A DNA stretch of 64,000 nucleotides from Planctomycetota bacterium. Lineage in GTDB: Bacteria; Planctomycetota; Planctomycetia; Pirellulales; Pirellulaceae. Within the stretch, counting starts at the first letter, position 1. Each line of letters starts with the position of its first letter. Location: the NCBI GenBank assembly GCA_963204915.1, contig CAUJHS010000060.1, positions 164,931-228,930 on the forward strand. Direction: 5' to 3'. The notes beneath the pieces were generated by a model that searched no databases, was not told the DNA's origin, and saw nothing but the letters and a program-made list of their open reading frames with translations. The position numbers and the translations under genes are program-made. Below, in pieces: positions 36,509 to 46,347 of this stretch.

Positions 36509-38146
36509 TTACTCAGCGCCGCTCTTGGTCGAGGTCGCGATCACTTCCACTTCGGTGATCTTGCCAACCGACATATCGCCGCCACCGACCACGATCAATT
36601 GATCTTTCCACGGTACAAGCCGATGGAAGAAGCGAGGATGCGCCAACTGGCCGAGAAACTCCCAGCGAGAGCCATCTTGGGCAAGCCGCTGGACCGAACC
36701 GCTAATCGTCGTCACGTAAAGATCTTTGCCACAGGCGAAAGCGCTGGCGCCAAAGCCGTCCATGGGGCCGCTCAAAATGGCGGAGCCTTCGCTCCAGGCG
36801 TCTTGCGTGGGGTCGTACACGGCGACGGCCGAGGTAATGCCGCCGCGTTCTTGCATCCCACCGATGCAGTAGAGTTTGCCGTTCCAAGCCGCAACGGCCA
36901 AGGCGCGCCGCTTGAAGGCAGGCGCGGCCACGGTCTTCCATTCGAGTTGATCGGCCTTTAAGTCGAGGGCGTGCACGGTGTCGTGCCACTTCGCCTCGGC
37001 CCCGGCGCCCTGCATGTTCCATCCGCCCACGACATACAACACGCCGTTGAGGACCGCTGCATCATGCGATGAGCGAGGCTCGGGCAAACGGGGCAGGTCT
37101 TCCCACACGCGCTTTTGCGGATCGAACCGGGCGACCGTGTCTTGAGAGTGCAAATCGTCGTCGGCGCCTTCCTCGTTCATGGCGGTAAAGCCGCCCACGC
37201 GGTAGAGCATTCCGTCATGCTCGACCAGGGCCAACCCTTGCAACTTTGGTCCGCCGGGCAACTTCTGCCATTGTGCCGGCTTGTTCAGGTCGAGCATCCA
37301 CAAATCGCCCGATTGGTCATCGCGTGAATACGAATGCGCGTCGCCGTAGTTGCCGCCATACACGTAGAGCGCATCACCGGCCACCGCGGCGCCAAGACTC
37401 GTGGAGCCTTGCGGCAACTCGGGCAAGTGGTGCGCCACAGGGGACAGGCGCGCGGGGGCAAAGTCTAACGCCAAGGTGGCGTAGTGCCGAGACTCCTGGT
37501 ACTTCTGGCCGTCGCGTTCGCCTTCCACTTGCTCGATGACGCGCGCTCGAATGGAGTACACGCCTGCTTCCTGCATTGGGCAACGGAAGACTCCCTTCTC
37601 GTCGGTGGCTCCTTCCCGATCGCCGCCCGGACCATGCACGGCCACGCTTGCGTCCTTCGCAGGCTCGCCCTTCCAGGTGACTCGCAACGCGACTTCGGCG
37701 CCGTCTAACTTGGGCGTAATCTCCAGGGGGAGCCGCTCATGGTCGCCTACGGCTTGCCAGGTTCCCGGCAACGGCGAGGCATAGACCTTGCTGTAATAGT
37801 TCAGCAGGAAGGAAGTCTCCCCGCGCGTGGTAACGCCATAGGTGTGCCGCAGAGCGATTGCGCCTTGACGCCCGGCAGGGGGAATTTCGGCGACGAGCGC
37901 ATCGTCGGTCTTGGTTAACTTCAGCGCTTGCGGTTCGGAGCGGCGTCCCGAGGCGGTCCAGACTTCCGCCGCCTGAATGCGCTCCAGCAATTCAGGACTG
38001 TCCGGCTCAGCAACTTCGCTAAAGTAAACCTTAACCGTGGCGGGCTCCGCCGCGTCGCGCACCAGCCATACAAAATGCGCCGTGGCAAGTTGCGGCGCCG
38101 TTAGCACCCAGGCCATACCGATCAACCCCATTAATGTTCGAGACAT
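36509..38146 (-). CDS. DUF4198-like / Kelch-repeat fusion protein, exported
   Basis: 545 aa from ATG 38146 (AAGGA eight bases upstream). A signal peptide ends near ATA and the mature protein starts HFVWLVRD, as in DUF4198 proteins. Residues 25-245 form that domain, with a Big-like segment (VALRVTWKGEPAKDASVAVHGPGGD). Residues 250-540 are Kelch repeats forming a beta-propeller: LGAAVAGDALYVYGGN, GLALVEHDGMLYRVGGF, SHDAAVLNGVLYVVGGW, ALAVAAWNGKLYCIGGM, ASAFACGKDLYVTT and HRLVPWKDQLIVVGGG. Last gene of a three-gene operon with a Fur-type operator, so an iron- or metal-related surface function is likely. Confidence 0.88.
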   Translation of the reverse strand: MSRTLMGLIGMAWVLTAPQLATAHFVWLVRDAAEPATVKVYFSEVAEPDSPELLERIQAAEVWTASGRRSEPQALKLTKTDDALVAEIPPAGRQGAIALRHTYGVTTRGETSFLLNYYSKVYASPLPGTWQAVGDHERLPLEITPKLDGAEVALRVTWKGEPAKDASVAVHGPGGDREGATDEKGVFRCPMQEAGVYSIRARVIEQVEGERDGQKYQESRHYATLALDFAPARLSPVAHHLPELPQGSTSLGAAVAGDALYVYGGNYGDAHSYSRDDQSGDLWMLDLNKPAQWQKLPGGPKLQGLALVEHDGMLYRVGGFTAMNEEGADDDLHSQDTVARFDPQKRVWEDLPRLPEPRSSHDAAVLNGVLYVVGGWNMQGAGAEAKWHDTVHALDLKADQLEWKTVAAPAFKRRALAVAAWNGKLYCIGGMQERGGITSAVAVYDPTQDAWSEGSAILSGPMDGFGASAFACGKDLYVTTISGSVQRLAQDGSRWEFLGQLAHPRFFHRLVPWKDQLIVVGGGDMSVGKITEVEVIATSTKSGAE

Positions 38147-38199
38147 TCTGAAATCCTTGAAAGAGGTGAGTAAAAACAATGTAACGCGCCGCAGCCCGT

Positions 38200-38697
38200 T
38201 TAGCGCTGGGCGGTATGCTGGCTGGCGGCCGATAACGCAAAATCCAGGGGAGTCTGGCCCGACGCGGCCACTTCGGCCGTGAGGGTCGAGCGGCGGTTAT
38301 AGATCTCCGGAACGGGATTGGCCGGGAACCGACCTCCGTTCTTTTCAACCTGCGCGACATACGCCGCTTCGTCGTCAATCGCGAAACCGTAGTAACCCGT
38401 GGCTTCGATCTCGACGCGATGCGTGCCCGGCACCGGGCCTTGCGCGGCAGTCGTTTCATAGCGGCCATTCGTGATCGTGGCCGCAGCCGCTGGACCGTGC
38501 GTTGCCCCGGTGGGAATAAATCGAATGACTCCGGACGACAACGGCTGGCCATCGAGCACAACGGTTCCTGTGACCGCTACGCGCTCGGGGCCGTTGGTCC
38601 CGCCGCATCCCAGCGTGGCGGAAAGCGCGACGCCCGCCAGCAGCAGGCCTACGCGGTGTTGCCGCATGACGACATCCATTTGAAATACGCGAAACAT
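38200..38697 (-). CDS. Small lipoprotein, carboxypeptidase-regulatory-like fold
   Basis: 165 aa from ATG 38697 (AAGG upstream); an internal ATG at 38667 gives a more typical signal (MRQHRVGLLLAGVALSATLGC). The lipobox cysteine in LGCGG marks it as a lipoprotein. The body, VAVTGTVVLDGQPLSSGVIRFIPTG...ATITNGRYETTAAQGPVPGTHRVEI, is the transthyretin-like domain that planctomycetes encode in many small lipoproteins next to DUF1559 genes. Between the DUF1559 and Kelch genes of a putative operon. Confidence 0.88.
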   Translation of the reverse strand: MFRVFQMDVVMRQHRVGLLLAGVALSATLGCGGTNGPERVAVTGTVVLDGQPLSSGVIRFIPTGATHGPAAAATITNGRYETTAAQGPVPGTHRVEIEATGYYGFAIDDEAAYVAQVEKNGGRFPANPVPEIYNRRSTLTAEVAASGQTPLDFALSAASQHTAQR

Positions 38698-38863
38698 GGT
38701 TACCTTGATGTTGCAGAAGTTGAAACATGAGGCCGGCGCACGATATGCCCGGCGAAGCGATCGAGGAGCACGAAGTCGGAGCGCCTTTTCCAGAACTCAC
38801 GGCGACGCCGTCGGCCATTCGGTCATTTAACGCAATGACATAACGACGTCGCAGCCGCGCGGT

Positions 38864-39745
38864 CTAAAAGGCGCCAAGCGTTTCACTGCCGGCGCGCGTT
38901 CCTAAGCCGTCGAGCACCACCTGGTCGATATGTTCGCTGAGGAAGCGCGTCGACCCGTCGCACAGGGTGAACCCCACCATGCCCGCCACATGATCGCTGC
39001 GGAATCGCGACAACACATTCGCGCCGCCGCTTTGCGGATTAAACGGCGCCATGGTCGTAAAGGCGGTCGCTAAAGGGTAGGGAGAGGACCAATAGGTGAA
39101 CCCCCACCGCACCTGGCCATTGCAAGGACCGGACGTGAACAGGTAGTCGCCCAAATTCCAGGCCGACTCGCCCGCAAGCAGCGTGTTGGACGTTCCATCC
39201 ACAAGATCGCGCATGCCGGTGATGCCCGACCCGCTATTCACAATGGCGCCGTTGTGGGGGTTCCCTGTGGCGAAGGTTCCCCAAGGATCGCCGCTGCCGG
39301 TGGACACAGCATAGGTTCCCGGAGCGCGGTTGTTCGCATCACAACCAACAATGGGCACCGGCCGACGCAGGGATGCCGAAGGACACAGGTAAACGTCAAT
39401 TCGCTGCGAAACTGCCGCCTGGTTCGGCGGATCGCTGTTACCCAGCGAAAAATCGTACAACTGATAGGTGTTCGCTTGCTCCAAGAAGGGGAGCACTGCG
39501 GTGAAGGAACTGGCCCGCGCAATCGACCCGCCGGGGTCGGTATTAGGAAAGTAGCGGAACGTATCGTGATAATTGTGAAAAGCCAGCCCAATCTGCTTGA
39601 GATGATTCGCACATGAGATGCGTCGGGCCGACTCCCGGGCGCTTTGCACCGCAGGCAAGAGCAGCGCCACCAATACGCCAATAATCGCAATGACCACCAA
39701 CAATTCGACCAGGGTGAACCCCCCGGCGCGGGGACTGCGCACCAT
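38864..39745 (-). CDS. DUF1559 protein with prepilin-like N-terminus
   Basis: 293 aa from ATG 39745, where GGAGG lies six bases upstream; the frame opens earlier at 39796. Pilin-like [19 protein letters not shown], the DUF1559 signature [31 protein letters not shown], and a C-terminal [24 protein letters not shown]. First gene of the operon with the transthyretin-like lipoprotein and the Kelch protein. A sigma70-type promoter and Fur box lie 140-200 bases upstream. Confidence 0.95.
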   Translation of the reverse strand: MVRSPRAGGFTLVELLVVIAIIGVLVALLLPAVQSARESARRISCANHLKQIGLAFHNYHDTFRYFPNTDPGGSIARASSFTAVLPFLEQANTYQLYDFSLGNSDPPNQAAVSQRIDVYLCPSASLRRPVPIVGCDANNRAPGTYAVSTGSGDPWGTFATGNPHNGAIVNSGSGITGMRDLVDGTSNTLLAGESAWNLGDYLFTSGPCNGQVRWGFTYWSSPYPLATAFTTMAPFNPQSGGANVLSRFRSDHVAGMVGFTLCDGSTRFLSEHIDQVVLDGLGTRAGSETLGAF

Positions 39746-39883
39746 GCCAAACCTCCGATTCGAGCCAAGGAACAAAATACCCCCCATGCAAGGCATGGGA
39801 CCGTGGGATTTGCGAACCTGGCTGGCCGGATGCTGGCTAGTCCGCAGAAGGCGAGAGCCGCAGGCTTTCGCACTACTTGCGAC

Positions 39884-39898
39884 TGAGAATCATTCTCA
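39884..39898. promoter_or_regulatory. Fur box (7-1-7 palindrome)
   Basis: TGAGAATCATTCTCA, a perfect palindrome differing from the ideal TGATAATnATTATCA at one symmetrical position per arm. It spans about +11 to +25 of the transcript from the promoter at 39916-39943. Repression by Fur in the presence of iron is the straightforward reading. Confidence 0.75.
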
Positions 39899-39915
39899 AC
39901 AAAAAACGTCCCCTA

Positions 39916-39943
39916 GTTATAGGCGAACTTAGTAAGGCGTCAA
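39916..39943 (-). promoter_or_regulatory. Promoter of the DUF1559-lipoprotein-Kelch operon
   Basis: On the minus strand TTGACG (39938-39943) and TATAAC (39916-39921) with 16 bases between, each five of six to consensus. The start would be near 39909, leaving a leader of about 160 bases. Confidence 0.7.
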
Positions 39944-40010
39944 GACTCCAGGCGCCAAGAATCACACAAATCTGGTAGCCTCGTTACAACAGCCCCAAAG
40001 AAGGCGGAAC

Positions 40011-40787
40011 ATGGCCCAACTTGCACGAATCACCATTTTTCCCATCAAGTCGCTTGATGGCGTATGCCCCGACGCCGCCGAAGTCACGGAAGCGGGTTCA
40101 TTGCGGCATGACCGACAATGGGCCATGCAAACCCCAGCGGGCGAGTTCATCAATGGCAAGCGGTTTCCCGCGGTCCATGGGTTGCGAGCCGAGTTCGATC
40201 TGGCGACTGGAACGGTCCGGCTCCGTTCGCAGCAAGCCGCAACCTGGAACACGTTTCATTTCGAGGACGACCGGGCGCGACTGGCGACATGGTTAAGCGA
40301 TTTTTTCGCCATGTCCGTCACTCTTGTCGAAAACCGCACGAGCGGATTCCCCGACGACACCGCGGCGCCGGGGCCGACGGTCCTTTCGACGCAAACGCTG
40401 CAACAGGTCGCGGCGTGGTTTGACCTTCCCTTGGACGAAACGCGGAGGCGGTTTCGCGCGAATCTGGAAATTGACGCCGACGCCGCTTTTTGGGAGGATC
40501 AATTGTTTAGGTCTTCTGCGCAGGGCGTCGCGTTTCAAATTGGCGACGTATCTTTTCTAGGAACCAATCCCTGTGCGCGTTGTGTGGTTCCCAGCCGTTC
40601 GGCCGATACGGGCGAGCCGACGCCGCAGTTTCAGAAACAGTTTGCCCAAAGACGACAAGCCACGCTTCCTCCCTGGTCGACCCGTGAGCGGTTTGACCAT
40701 TTTTATCGACTAGCAGTTAACACCAAACCCTTGATGGTTCCCCACACCGGAGCGGTGCGCGTTGGTGACGCGGTCCGACTCCTTTGA
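40011..40787 (+). CDS. MOSC-domain protein (YcbX-like)
   Basis: 258 aa, AAGGCGG six bases upstream of the ATG. The N-terminal beta-barrel domain (ARITIFPIKSLDGVCPDAAEVT) is followed by a MOSC domain with the conserved cysteine motif NPCARCVVPSR and a terminal region GAVRVGDAVRLL. MOSC proteins bind molybdenum cofactor through the cysteine and carry sulfur or reduce N-hydroxylated compounds. No ferredoxin domain is attached, unlike E. coli YcbX. The HEAT/SEC-C gene starts 21 bases later, so the two are probably co-transcribed. Confidence 0.9.
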   Translation: MAQLARITIFPIKSLDGVCPDAAEVTEAGSLRHDRQWAMQTPAGEFINGKRFPAVHGLRAEFDLATGTVRLRSQQAATWNTFHFEDDRARLATWLSDFFAMSVTLVENRTSGFPDDTAAPGPTVLSTQTLQQVAAWFDLPLDETRRRFRANLEIDADAAFWEDQLFRSSAQGVAFQIGDVSFLGTNPCARCVVPSRSADTGEPTPQFQKQFAQRRQATLPPWSTRERFDHFYRLAVNTKPLMVPHTGAVRVGDAVRLL

Positions 40788-40808
40788 AGCCACTACGGAG
40801 TTATTTTC

Positions 40809-42125
40809 ATGAGAGCGCCGGAAGCGACCCTTCAAAACGCCCTGCTTCATCCCGATCCGCAAGTGCGCGAACTGGCCCTGGAGCACTTTGGCCATGGCCA
40901 TCGCGACGACCCCAGCATCATGCCGCAGGTGGTGGAAGCCATCAAACGCTACGGCTGGCGCGACGCCTTCGCCAGCCTCGAACTGCTCGACAACTTGCCG
41001 CAAACGCCGGAAACCATCGCCTGGTTGCTGGACGAGCTGGAGCGCATTGGCGAACCGCGCAGCGAAGCGCAAGAAACCACGCGCGATAATATCGCCTTCA
41101 CCCTGGCGGAAGCCTCGGCCGTTGATCTTCGCACGGTTGAGGAGCGATTGAACAACTCGCGGTTCCTGCCCGACGCCGTGCGCGATGAAATCAAGCAGCG
41201 CATCGCCTTGCTCGACGCCGATCCCGAAGAATGTTGGCGCAAGCTCGAAGCGGTATGCGAACGCGAAAAGCACGAAGAAGAACTTTCCGAAGAAGGCGTC
41301 GACGAAGCCTATCGGCTGACCGAAGCCATCGCCCGTGAGAGAGATCGTTTTCGCGAGCGCGTGTTGGGCGTGTTGCACGCCGACGTGGAGCAGGCCGGCG
41401 CGAGCGCCCTGTTATGGTTGGAAGGCTTTGCGGTGCGACTGGCGGGAGAAATGCGTCTGGCCGAAGCGGCGCCTCTCGTGGTCGATAAACTCCGCGCCGT
41501 CGCTCCGTACCATGACCAGGTCGACTGGCTGGCCGAAGAGTGCGAACGCGCGCTCATTCGCATCAATGGCGACGCCACGGTCGAGTCGCTCGAACAAGCC
41601 TTCACCAGCGGCAGCTGGAACTTTCAGCAAGCGGTCATTTCGATCCTGCAGGGCATTCATACCGACCGCTCAGAGCAAGCGCTGTTGAATCTGCTTGCCC
41701 GCGTGCCCGATGTGCAAATCCGCCAACACCTGTGCCGTGCGCTGTTGGTCAGCGGTTCGCAAGAAGGCGTGGCCTGGGCGCGCCGGCTGATCGAAGCAGG
41801 GCCGATGGATCCCGCCATGCTTGATCTGCGGCAAGAACTCTTGGCCGCGGCCGACATGATGGAAATGACGTTTCCCGAACAAGCGGAATGGCGCGAAGAA
41901 ACCAAAGACGACGACGAAGCTCGGCGCCTGTGGTACTCGCGCGAGGCGCCCGTGGTCGACAACTACAATGAGCTGGTGCAACAGCGACGCCGGCAAGCCG
42001 AGTCGCGCGGCTCCTTCCTGCCGGCGCCCACTAGCTTGATGCATCGCGAGCGCGTCGGGCGGAATGATCCTTGTCCCTGCGGCAGCGGCAAAAAGTACAA
42101 AAAGTGCTGCATGCGCAAAGGGTAA
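40809..42125 (+). CDS. HEAT-repeat protein with C-terminal SEC-C motif
   Basis: 438 aa. All-helical repeats ([56 protein letters not shown]) form a HEAT/ARM-like solenoid. The last 23 residues are a SEC-C zinc motif, [16 protein letters not shown], as at the end of SecA. SEC-C tails tie varied proteins to ribosomes or to SecA-type functions. A helical solenoid plus SEC-C suggests an adaptor, with unknown partner. It follows the MOSC gene. Confidence 0.92.
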   Translation: MRAPEATLQNALLHPDPQVRELALEHFGHGHRDDPSIMPQVVEAIKRYGWRDAFASLELLDNLPQTPETIAWLLDELERIGEPRSEAQETTRDNIAFTLAEASAVDLRTVEERLNNSRFLPDAVRDEIKQRIALLDADPEECWRKLEAVCEREKHEEELSEEGVDEAYRLTEAIARERDRFRERVLGVLHADVEQAGASALLWLEGFAVRLAGEMRLAEAAPLVVDKLRAVAPYHDQVDWLAEECERALIRINGDATVESLEQAFTSGSWNFQQAVISILQGIHTDRSEQALLNLLARVPDVQIRQHLCRALLVSGSQEGVAWARRLIEAGPMDPAMLDLRQELLAAADMMEMTFPEQAEWREETKDDDEARRLWYSREAPVVDNYNELVQQRRRQAESRGSFLPAPTSLMHRERVGRNDPCPCGSGKKYKKCCMRKG

Positions 42126-42515
42126 TCACGGCCAGCGCCTCGCGCCGCTTCTCAAATGTCATACAAGCGCCCCCTGGATACCAGGGCGCGATTCAACCGA
42201 CGGTGTGCTCGCGCTCTGCGCCTACGGTTCCGGTCTCTCTGCGGCGTTCGGTGGGAAGCCGGGTTCTTTGCTTTCGCGGCCCCATCAGGCAGGGGCGGAA
42301 CGCGCCCTTGCGGCAAAAACGTCGGGGAACGCATCTCGCCGCGTTTTCACAACTTTCGCCGAAAGTGGGGTCGTGCTGGGTGTTTCTCCGGGCGATTTTC
42401 GGTAGAATAAATATCCCCTCATGTGCGGCCGCTTTCGGGTGCGGCCGCGCTTCGGCCTTTTCTCGCGGACTTCCCAACTCCCCGCGATCCTTAATAAACG
42501 CACCCCCGCCTGAAT
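42126..42515. other. Intergenic region with two GC palindromes
   Basis: 390 bases before the DUF1549/1553 gene. It contains two GCGGCCGC palindromes (42425-42432, 42441-42448) that could fold with each other. A large minus-strand frame crossing this area is antisense to the next gene and not coding. A possible -10 (TAGAAT near 42404) has no good -35. Confidence 0.45.
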
Positions 42516-44822
42516 ATGATGCGTTGGAAGCTTGCACCTTGGATCTGCCTTGCCTGGACCGTTTCGACCGTAACGGCCGAGGAACCGATCTCCTACAATC
42601 GCGATGTGCGGCCGATTCTTTCGGACAACTGCTTTGCGTGTCACGGCCCGGATGCGGAACATCGCGAAGCCGATTTGCGGCTGGATACCTTTGAAGACGC
42701 CACGACCGTGGCCATTGTGCCCGGCGATCCGGACAACTCCGAAGTGTGGGCGCGTGTGACCAGCGACGATCCCGACATGCTGATGCCGCCGGCGCACTCG
42801 AACAAACCACCGCTGACCGAAGCTCAACGGGCGGTGCTGCGCACGTGGATCGAGCAGGGAGCGAAGTACGAGCGGCACTGGTCGTTCGAGCCGCCGCAGC
42901 GCGCCGAAACGCCGACGGACTCGCACCCGGTCGACTACTTCATTGCAGCGCCGTTGGCGAAGAAGGGACTCGCGCCGTCTCCGCCCGCCGATTTGACGAC
43001 GCTGCTGCGGCGCGTGTCGCTCGACCTGACTGGTTTGCCCCTCACGCCGGCTGAGGCCGACGCGTTTTTGCAAGCGGCGGCTCAGGATCCCGAAGCGGCC
43101 TATTCCGAGCTGGTCGACCGGCTGTTGGCTAGCCCGCACTACGGCGAACGGTGGGGACGTTGGTGGTTGGACCAGGCGCGGTACGCCGACAGCAACGGCT
43201 ACTCGATTGACGCTCCGCGACAAATTTGGAAGTTTCGCGACTGGGTCATCGAAGCCCTGAACGCCGACATGCCCTTCGATCAGTTCACCGTGGAGCAACT
43301 GGCCGGCGACTTGCTGCCCGAAGCGACCGAAAGCCAGAAAGTGGCCACGGGGTTTCACCGCAATACGCAAATCAACCAGGAAGGAGGCATCGACCGGGAG
43401 CAGTTCCGAGTCGATAGCGTGTTCGACCGCGTGGCGACCACGGGTACGGTGTGGCTGGGGTTGACCATCGGCTGCGCCCAGTGTCATGACCACAAGTTCG
43501 ACCCCATCACGCAAAAGGAGTATTACCAGTTCTTCGCCTTCTTGAACAACCAGGACGAGCCGACCATGAAGGTGTTCGGTTCGCACATGGATGTTCCCAG
43601 CCTCACCGCCGAGTTCAAAGACGTTGAAGCCAAAATGGCGGCGTATATGCAGGACCACGCCGTGGACCTGGCCAAGTGGGAGGCGAACCTCACGCCGGAG
43701 ATCAAAAAGAGTCTGTCGGCGGGCGTGACGAACATCCTCGACATGCCGGTCGAGAAGCGCAACTTCGCCCAGAACCGCGCCTTGTTCGCCAGCGGTATTG
43801 GCGCCGTGGGGCCGTTCCGCGAGTTGAACGACCGCTACACCGAGCTGGACACGATTCTGAACCAGGGCGTCACCACCATGGTGATGAAAGAGTTGCCCAA
43901 GCCGCGCAAGACGACGGTGTTCATCAAAGGCGATTTCACGCGACCCGCCGAGGAAGTTACGCCGGGCACGCCTGCCGTGCTGCATCCCCTGGAGCCGGCC
44001 CACGAACTGCCCAATCGGCTCGATCTGGCGCGCTGGCTAGTGAGTCCGCAAAACCCGCTCACGGCGCGCGTCATCATGAACCGCGTGTGGCAACAATACT
44101 TTGGGCGCGGGCTGGTTGAAACGGAGAACGACTTTGGCATGCAAGGCACGCTGCCGTCGCATCCGGAGTTGCTCGACTGGTTGGCGGTCGAACTGATCGA
44201 GCAGCAGTGGAGCCTCAAAGCGATGCACCGCCTGATTGTCACCTCGCACACCTACCGGCAAAGCTCGGCTGACCGCCCTGAGCTTCAGGAAAAAGACCCG
44301 GACAACTATCTTCTGGCCCGCCAAAACCGGTTGCGGCTGGACGCCGAAGTAGTGCGCGACGCCGCCCTGGCGGCCAGCGGTTTGCTTTCGCGCAAGCTCG
44401 GCGGACCGCCTGTTTACCCGCCGATTCCCGACGGCGTGATGAATGTAGGCCAGGTGAAGCGCGTGTGGGCGGTGAGTCCTGGCGAGGATAAGTATCGTCG
44501 CGGGTTGTACACGTTTGTGTATCGCGCTTCGCCGCCGCCGTCGCTTACGGTGTTCGACGCGCCGGAAGGTTTCAGCACGTGCACGCGCCGCATTCGTAGC
44601 AACACGCCGCTGCAAGCGCTTACCTTGATGAACGACAGCGGCTTTTTCGAGTTCGCCGCGGCGCTGGAAAAAATCATTGTGCAGGAAGGGCTTGAAACCG
44701 CCTTCCGCCGCTGCACGACCCGCGCCCCTAAGCCCGATGAATTGGCCGTACTCTCGAAGCTGGACACGTTAACTGCGGCCCGCGTTCTGTTGAACCTGGA
44801 CGAAACGATCACCCGCGAATAA
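42516..44822 (+). CDS. Cytochrome c / DUF1549 / DUF1553 planctomycete protein
   Basis: 768 aa with a signal peptide (AEEP cleavage region). Residues 25-120 are a PSCyt1 cytochrome domain with haem motif CFACH (Cys39-Cys42-His43) and the distal LMPP. DUF1549 (PSCyt2) follows, with [21 protein letters not shown] and a second haem-like CAQCH near residue 320 preceding [24 protein letters not shown]1553 (PSD1) ends the protein, with [22 protein letters not shown] and [16 protein letters not shown]. This set is nearly restricted to Planctomycetes and neighbours and occurs with DUF1501 genes, as here, and often in polysaccharide-degradation loci. Mechanism unknown. Confidence 0.96.
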   Translation: MMRWKLAPWICLAWTVSTVTAEEPISYNRDVRPILSDNCFACHGPDAEHREADLRLDTFEDATTVAIVPGDPDNSEVWARVTSDDPDMLMPPAHSNKPPLTEAQRAVLRTWIEQGAKYERHWSFEPPQRAETPTDSHPVDYFIAAPLAKKGLAPSPPADLTTLLRRVSLDLTGLPLTPAEADAFLQAAAQDPEAAYSELVDRLLASPHYGERWGRWWLDQARYADSNGYSIDAPRQIWKFRDWVIEALNADMPFDQFTVEQLAGDLLPEATESQKVATGFHRNTQINQEGGIDREQFRVDSVFDRVATTGTVWLGLTIGCAQCHDHKFDPITQKEYYQFFAFLNNQDEPTMKVFGSHMDVPSLTAEFKDVEAKMAAYMQDHAVDLAKWEANLTPEIKKSLSAGVTNILDMPVEKRNFAQNRALFASGIGAVGPFRELNDRYTELDTILNQGVTTMVMKELPKPRKTTVFIKGDFTRPAEEVTPGTPAVLHPLEPAHELPNRLDLARWLVSPQNPLTARVIMNRVWQQYFGRGLVETENDFGMQGTLPSHPELLDWLAVELIEQQWSLKAMHRLIVTSHTYRQSSADRPELQEKDPDNYLLARQNRLRLDAEVVRDAALAASGLLSRKLGGPPVYPPIPDGVMNVGQVKRVWAVSPGEDKYRRGLYTFVYRASPPPSLTVFDAPEGFSTCTRRIRSNTPLQALTLMNDSGFFEFAAALEKIIVQEGLETAFRRCTTRAPKPDELAVLSKLDTLTAARVLLNLDETITRE

Positions 44823-44841
44823 GCATTACCCACGAGTCGCC

Positions 44842-46296
44842 ATGATGAACCCTTCTCAACACGCGCTGCGTGACATCACGCGTCGCCACTTTTTTAGCCG
44901 TTGCTCGGTAGGAATTGGCTCGATCGCGCTGGCCTCGCTGATGGCGGAGCGCGGTGCGGCGGCCCCGGCCAAGCCGATGCGCAATCCGCTGGAGCCCAAG
45001 CCCACGCACTTCCCCGCGAAAGCGAAGAACGTGATCTTCCTGTTCATGGCGGGCGGTCCTTCGCAGCTCGACATGTTCGAGCACAAGCCGCAACTGACGG
45101 CGCTCAATGGAAAGCCCATTCCGGAAAGTTATACCGCGGGCAAACGTTTCGCCTTCATGGACAGCAGCCACCGCAGCGATCTGCTGGCCACAAAGCGCAG
45201 CTTCCAACAATACGGCCAGTCGGGCGCTTGGGTGAGCGATTTGCTGCCGTACACCGCCGGCATCGTCGACGAAATCAGCATCGTCACCACGTGCAAAACC
45301 GAGCTGTTTAACCACGCCCCCGCCAAGTTGTTCATGAACACGGGCAGCGGGTTGTTTGGCCGGCCCAGCATGGGCTCGTGGATCACTTACGGGCTGGGCA
45401 GCGAGTGCGACGATCTTCCCGGCTTTGTGGTGTTGCAAAGCGGACCTCGCGGACCGCGCGGCGGCGCCGTGTTATGGGGAAGCGGCGTGCTGCCGACCAC
45501 GTATCAAGGCGTGCCACTGCGCAACCAAGGCGATCCGATCGTGAACCTTTCGACGCCGCCGAAGGTGAACCCCACGCAGCAGCGCCAACTGATCGACGCG
45601 GTGCGCGAACTCAACCTCAAGCGGCTGGTCGAAACCGGCGACGAGGAAATCGCCACGCGCATCAACGCCTATGAAATGGCGTATCGCATGCAAACGAGCG
45701 CCCCGGAGTTAATGGACACCAGCGGCGAAACCGCGGACACGCTGAACCTGTACGGAATCAAAGACCCGCAGGAAAGCAGCTTTGCCCGCAACTGCCTGTT
45801 GGCCCGCCGCCTGGTGGAGCGCGGCGTGCGGTTCGTGCAGCTGTACGATACGAACTGGGATCACCACGGCGGGCCGACGGAGAACCTCGAACAGCATCTG
45901 CCCGAAAAGTGCCGCGACATTGACCAGGCGTGCGCTGGCCTGGTGCTCGACCTCAAGCAGCGCGGGCTGTTAGAGGAGACGATTGTCATTTGGGGCGGCG
46001 AATTCGGACGCACCCCCATGGGCGAAGTGCGCGAATCAACCGGACGCAACCATCACATCGACGCCTTCACCATGTGGTTCGCCGGCGGCGGCTTCAAACC
46101 CGGCCAGGTGTACGGCCAGACCGATGAGTTCGGCTTTGGACCCATCGAGAACCCCGTACACGTGCACGACATTCACGCCACGGTGCTGCACCAGCTCGGC
46201 ATCGATCACAATCGCCTGAGCGTGCGTTCGCAAGGTCTGGACTTCCGCCTCACCGGCGTCGAGCCGGCCCATGTCGTGAAGGGGCTGCTGACGTAA
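44842..46296 (+). CDS. DUF1501 family protein, Tat-exported
   Basis: 484 aa starting 19 bases after the cytochrome gene. The Tat signal TRRHFFSRCSVGIGSIALASL is present, followed by a sulfatase/alkaline-phosphatase-like core of the DUF1501 family: KNVIFLFMAGGPSQLDMFEHKP, GSWITYGLGSE, GVRFVQLYDTNWDHHG, IVIWGGEFGRTP, GRNHHIDAFTMWFAGGGF and VHDIHATVLHQLG with the conserved histidines and aspartates. Exported in the folded state, it probably hydrolyses phosphate- or sulfate-like esters. Typical partner of the DUF1549/DUF1553 gene. Confidence 0.96.
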   Translation: MMNPSQHALRDITRRHFFSRCSVGIGSIALASLMAERGAAAPAKPMRNPLEPKPTHFPAKAKNVIFLFMAGGPSQLDMFEHKPQLTALNGKPIPESYTAGKRFAFMDSSHRSDLLATKRSFQQYGQSGAWVSDLLPYTAGIVDEISIVTTCKTELFNHAPAKLFMNTGSGLFGRPSMGSWITYGLGSECDDLPGFVVLQSGPRGPRGGAVLWGSGVLPTTYQGVPLRNQGDPIVNLSTPPKVNPTQQRQLIDAVRELNLKRLVETGDEEIATRINAYEMAYRMQTSAPELMDTSGETADTLNLYGIKDPQESSFARNCLLARRLVERGVRFVQLYDTNWDHHGGPTENLEQHLPEKCRDIDQACAGLVLDLKQRGLLEETIVIWGGEFGRTPMGEVRESTGRNHHIDAFTMWFAGGGFKPGQVYGQTDEFGFGPIENPVHVHDIHATVLHQLGIDHNRLSVRSQGLDFRLTGVEPAHVVKGLLT

Positions 46297-46347
46297 ACGC
46301 CTCAGCAAGCCCCGAACGATAGCGGTCATCGTCGTCGCAGGCGGAAG

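Noticed and set aside
42422..42450. Two GCGGCCGC palindromes as a binding site
   Set aside because: Short GC palindromes are frequent in this base composition; no second feature supports a function.
42285..44003. 572-codon minus-strand open frame
   Set aside because: It is antisense to the well-identified DUF1549/DUF1553 gene, is rich in His and Arg without domain motifs, and has no ribosome binding site; long shadow frames are expected in this GC-rich DNA.
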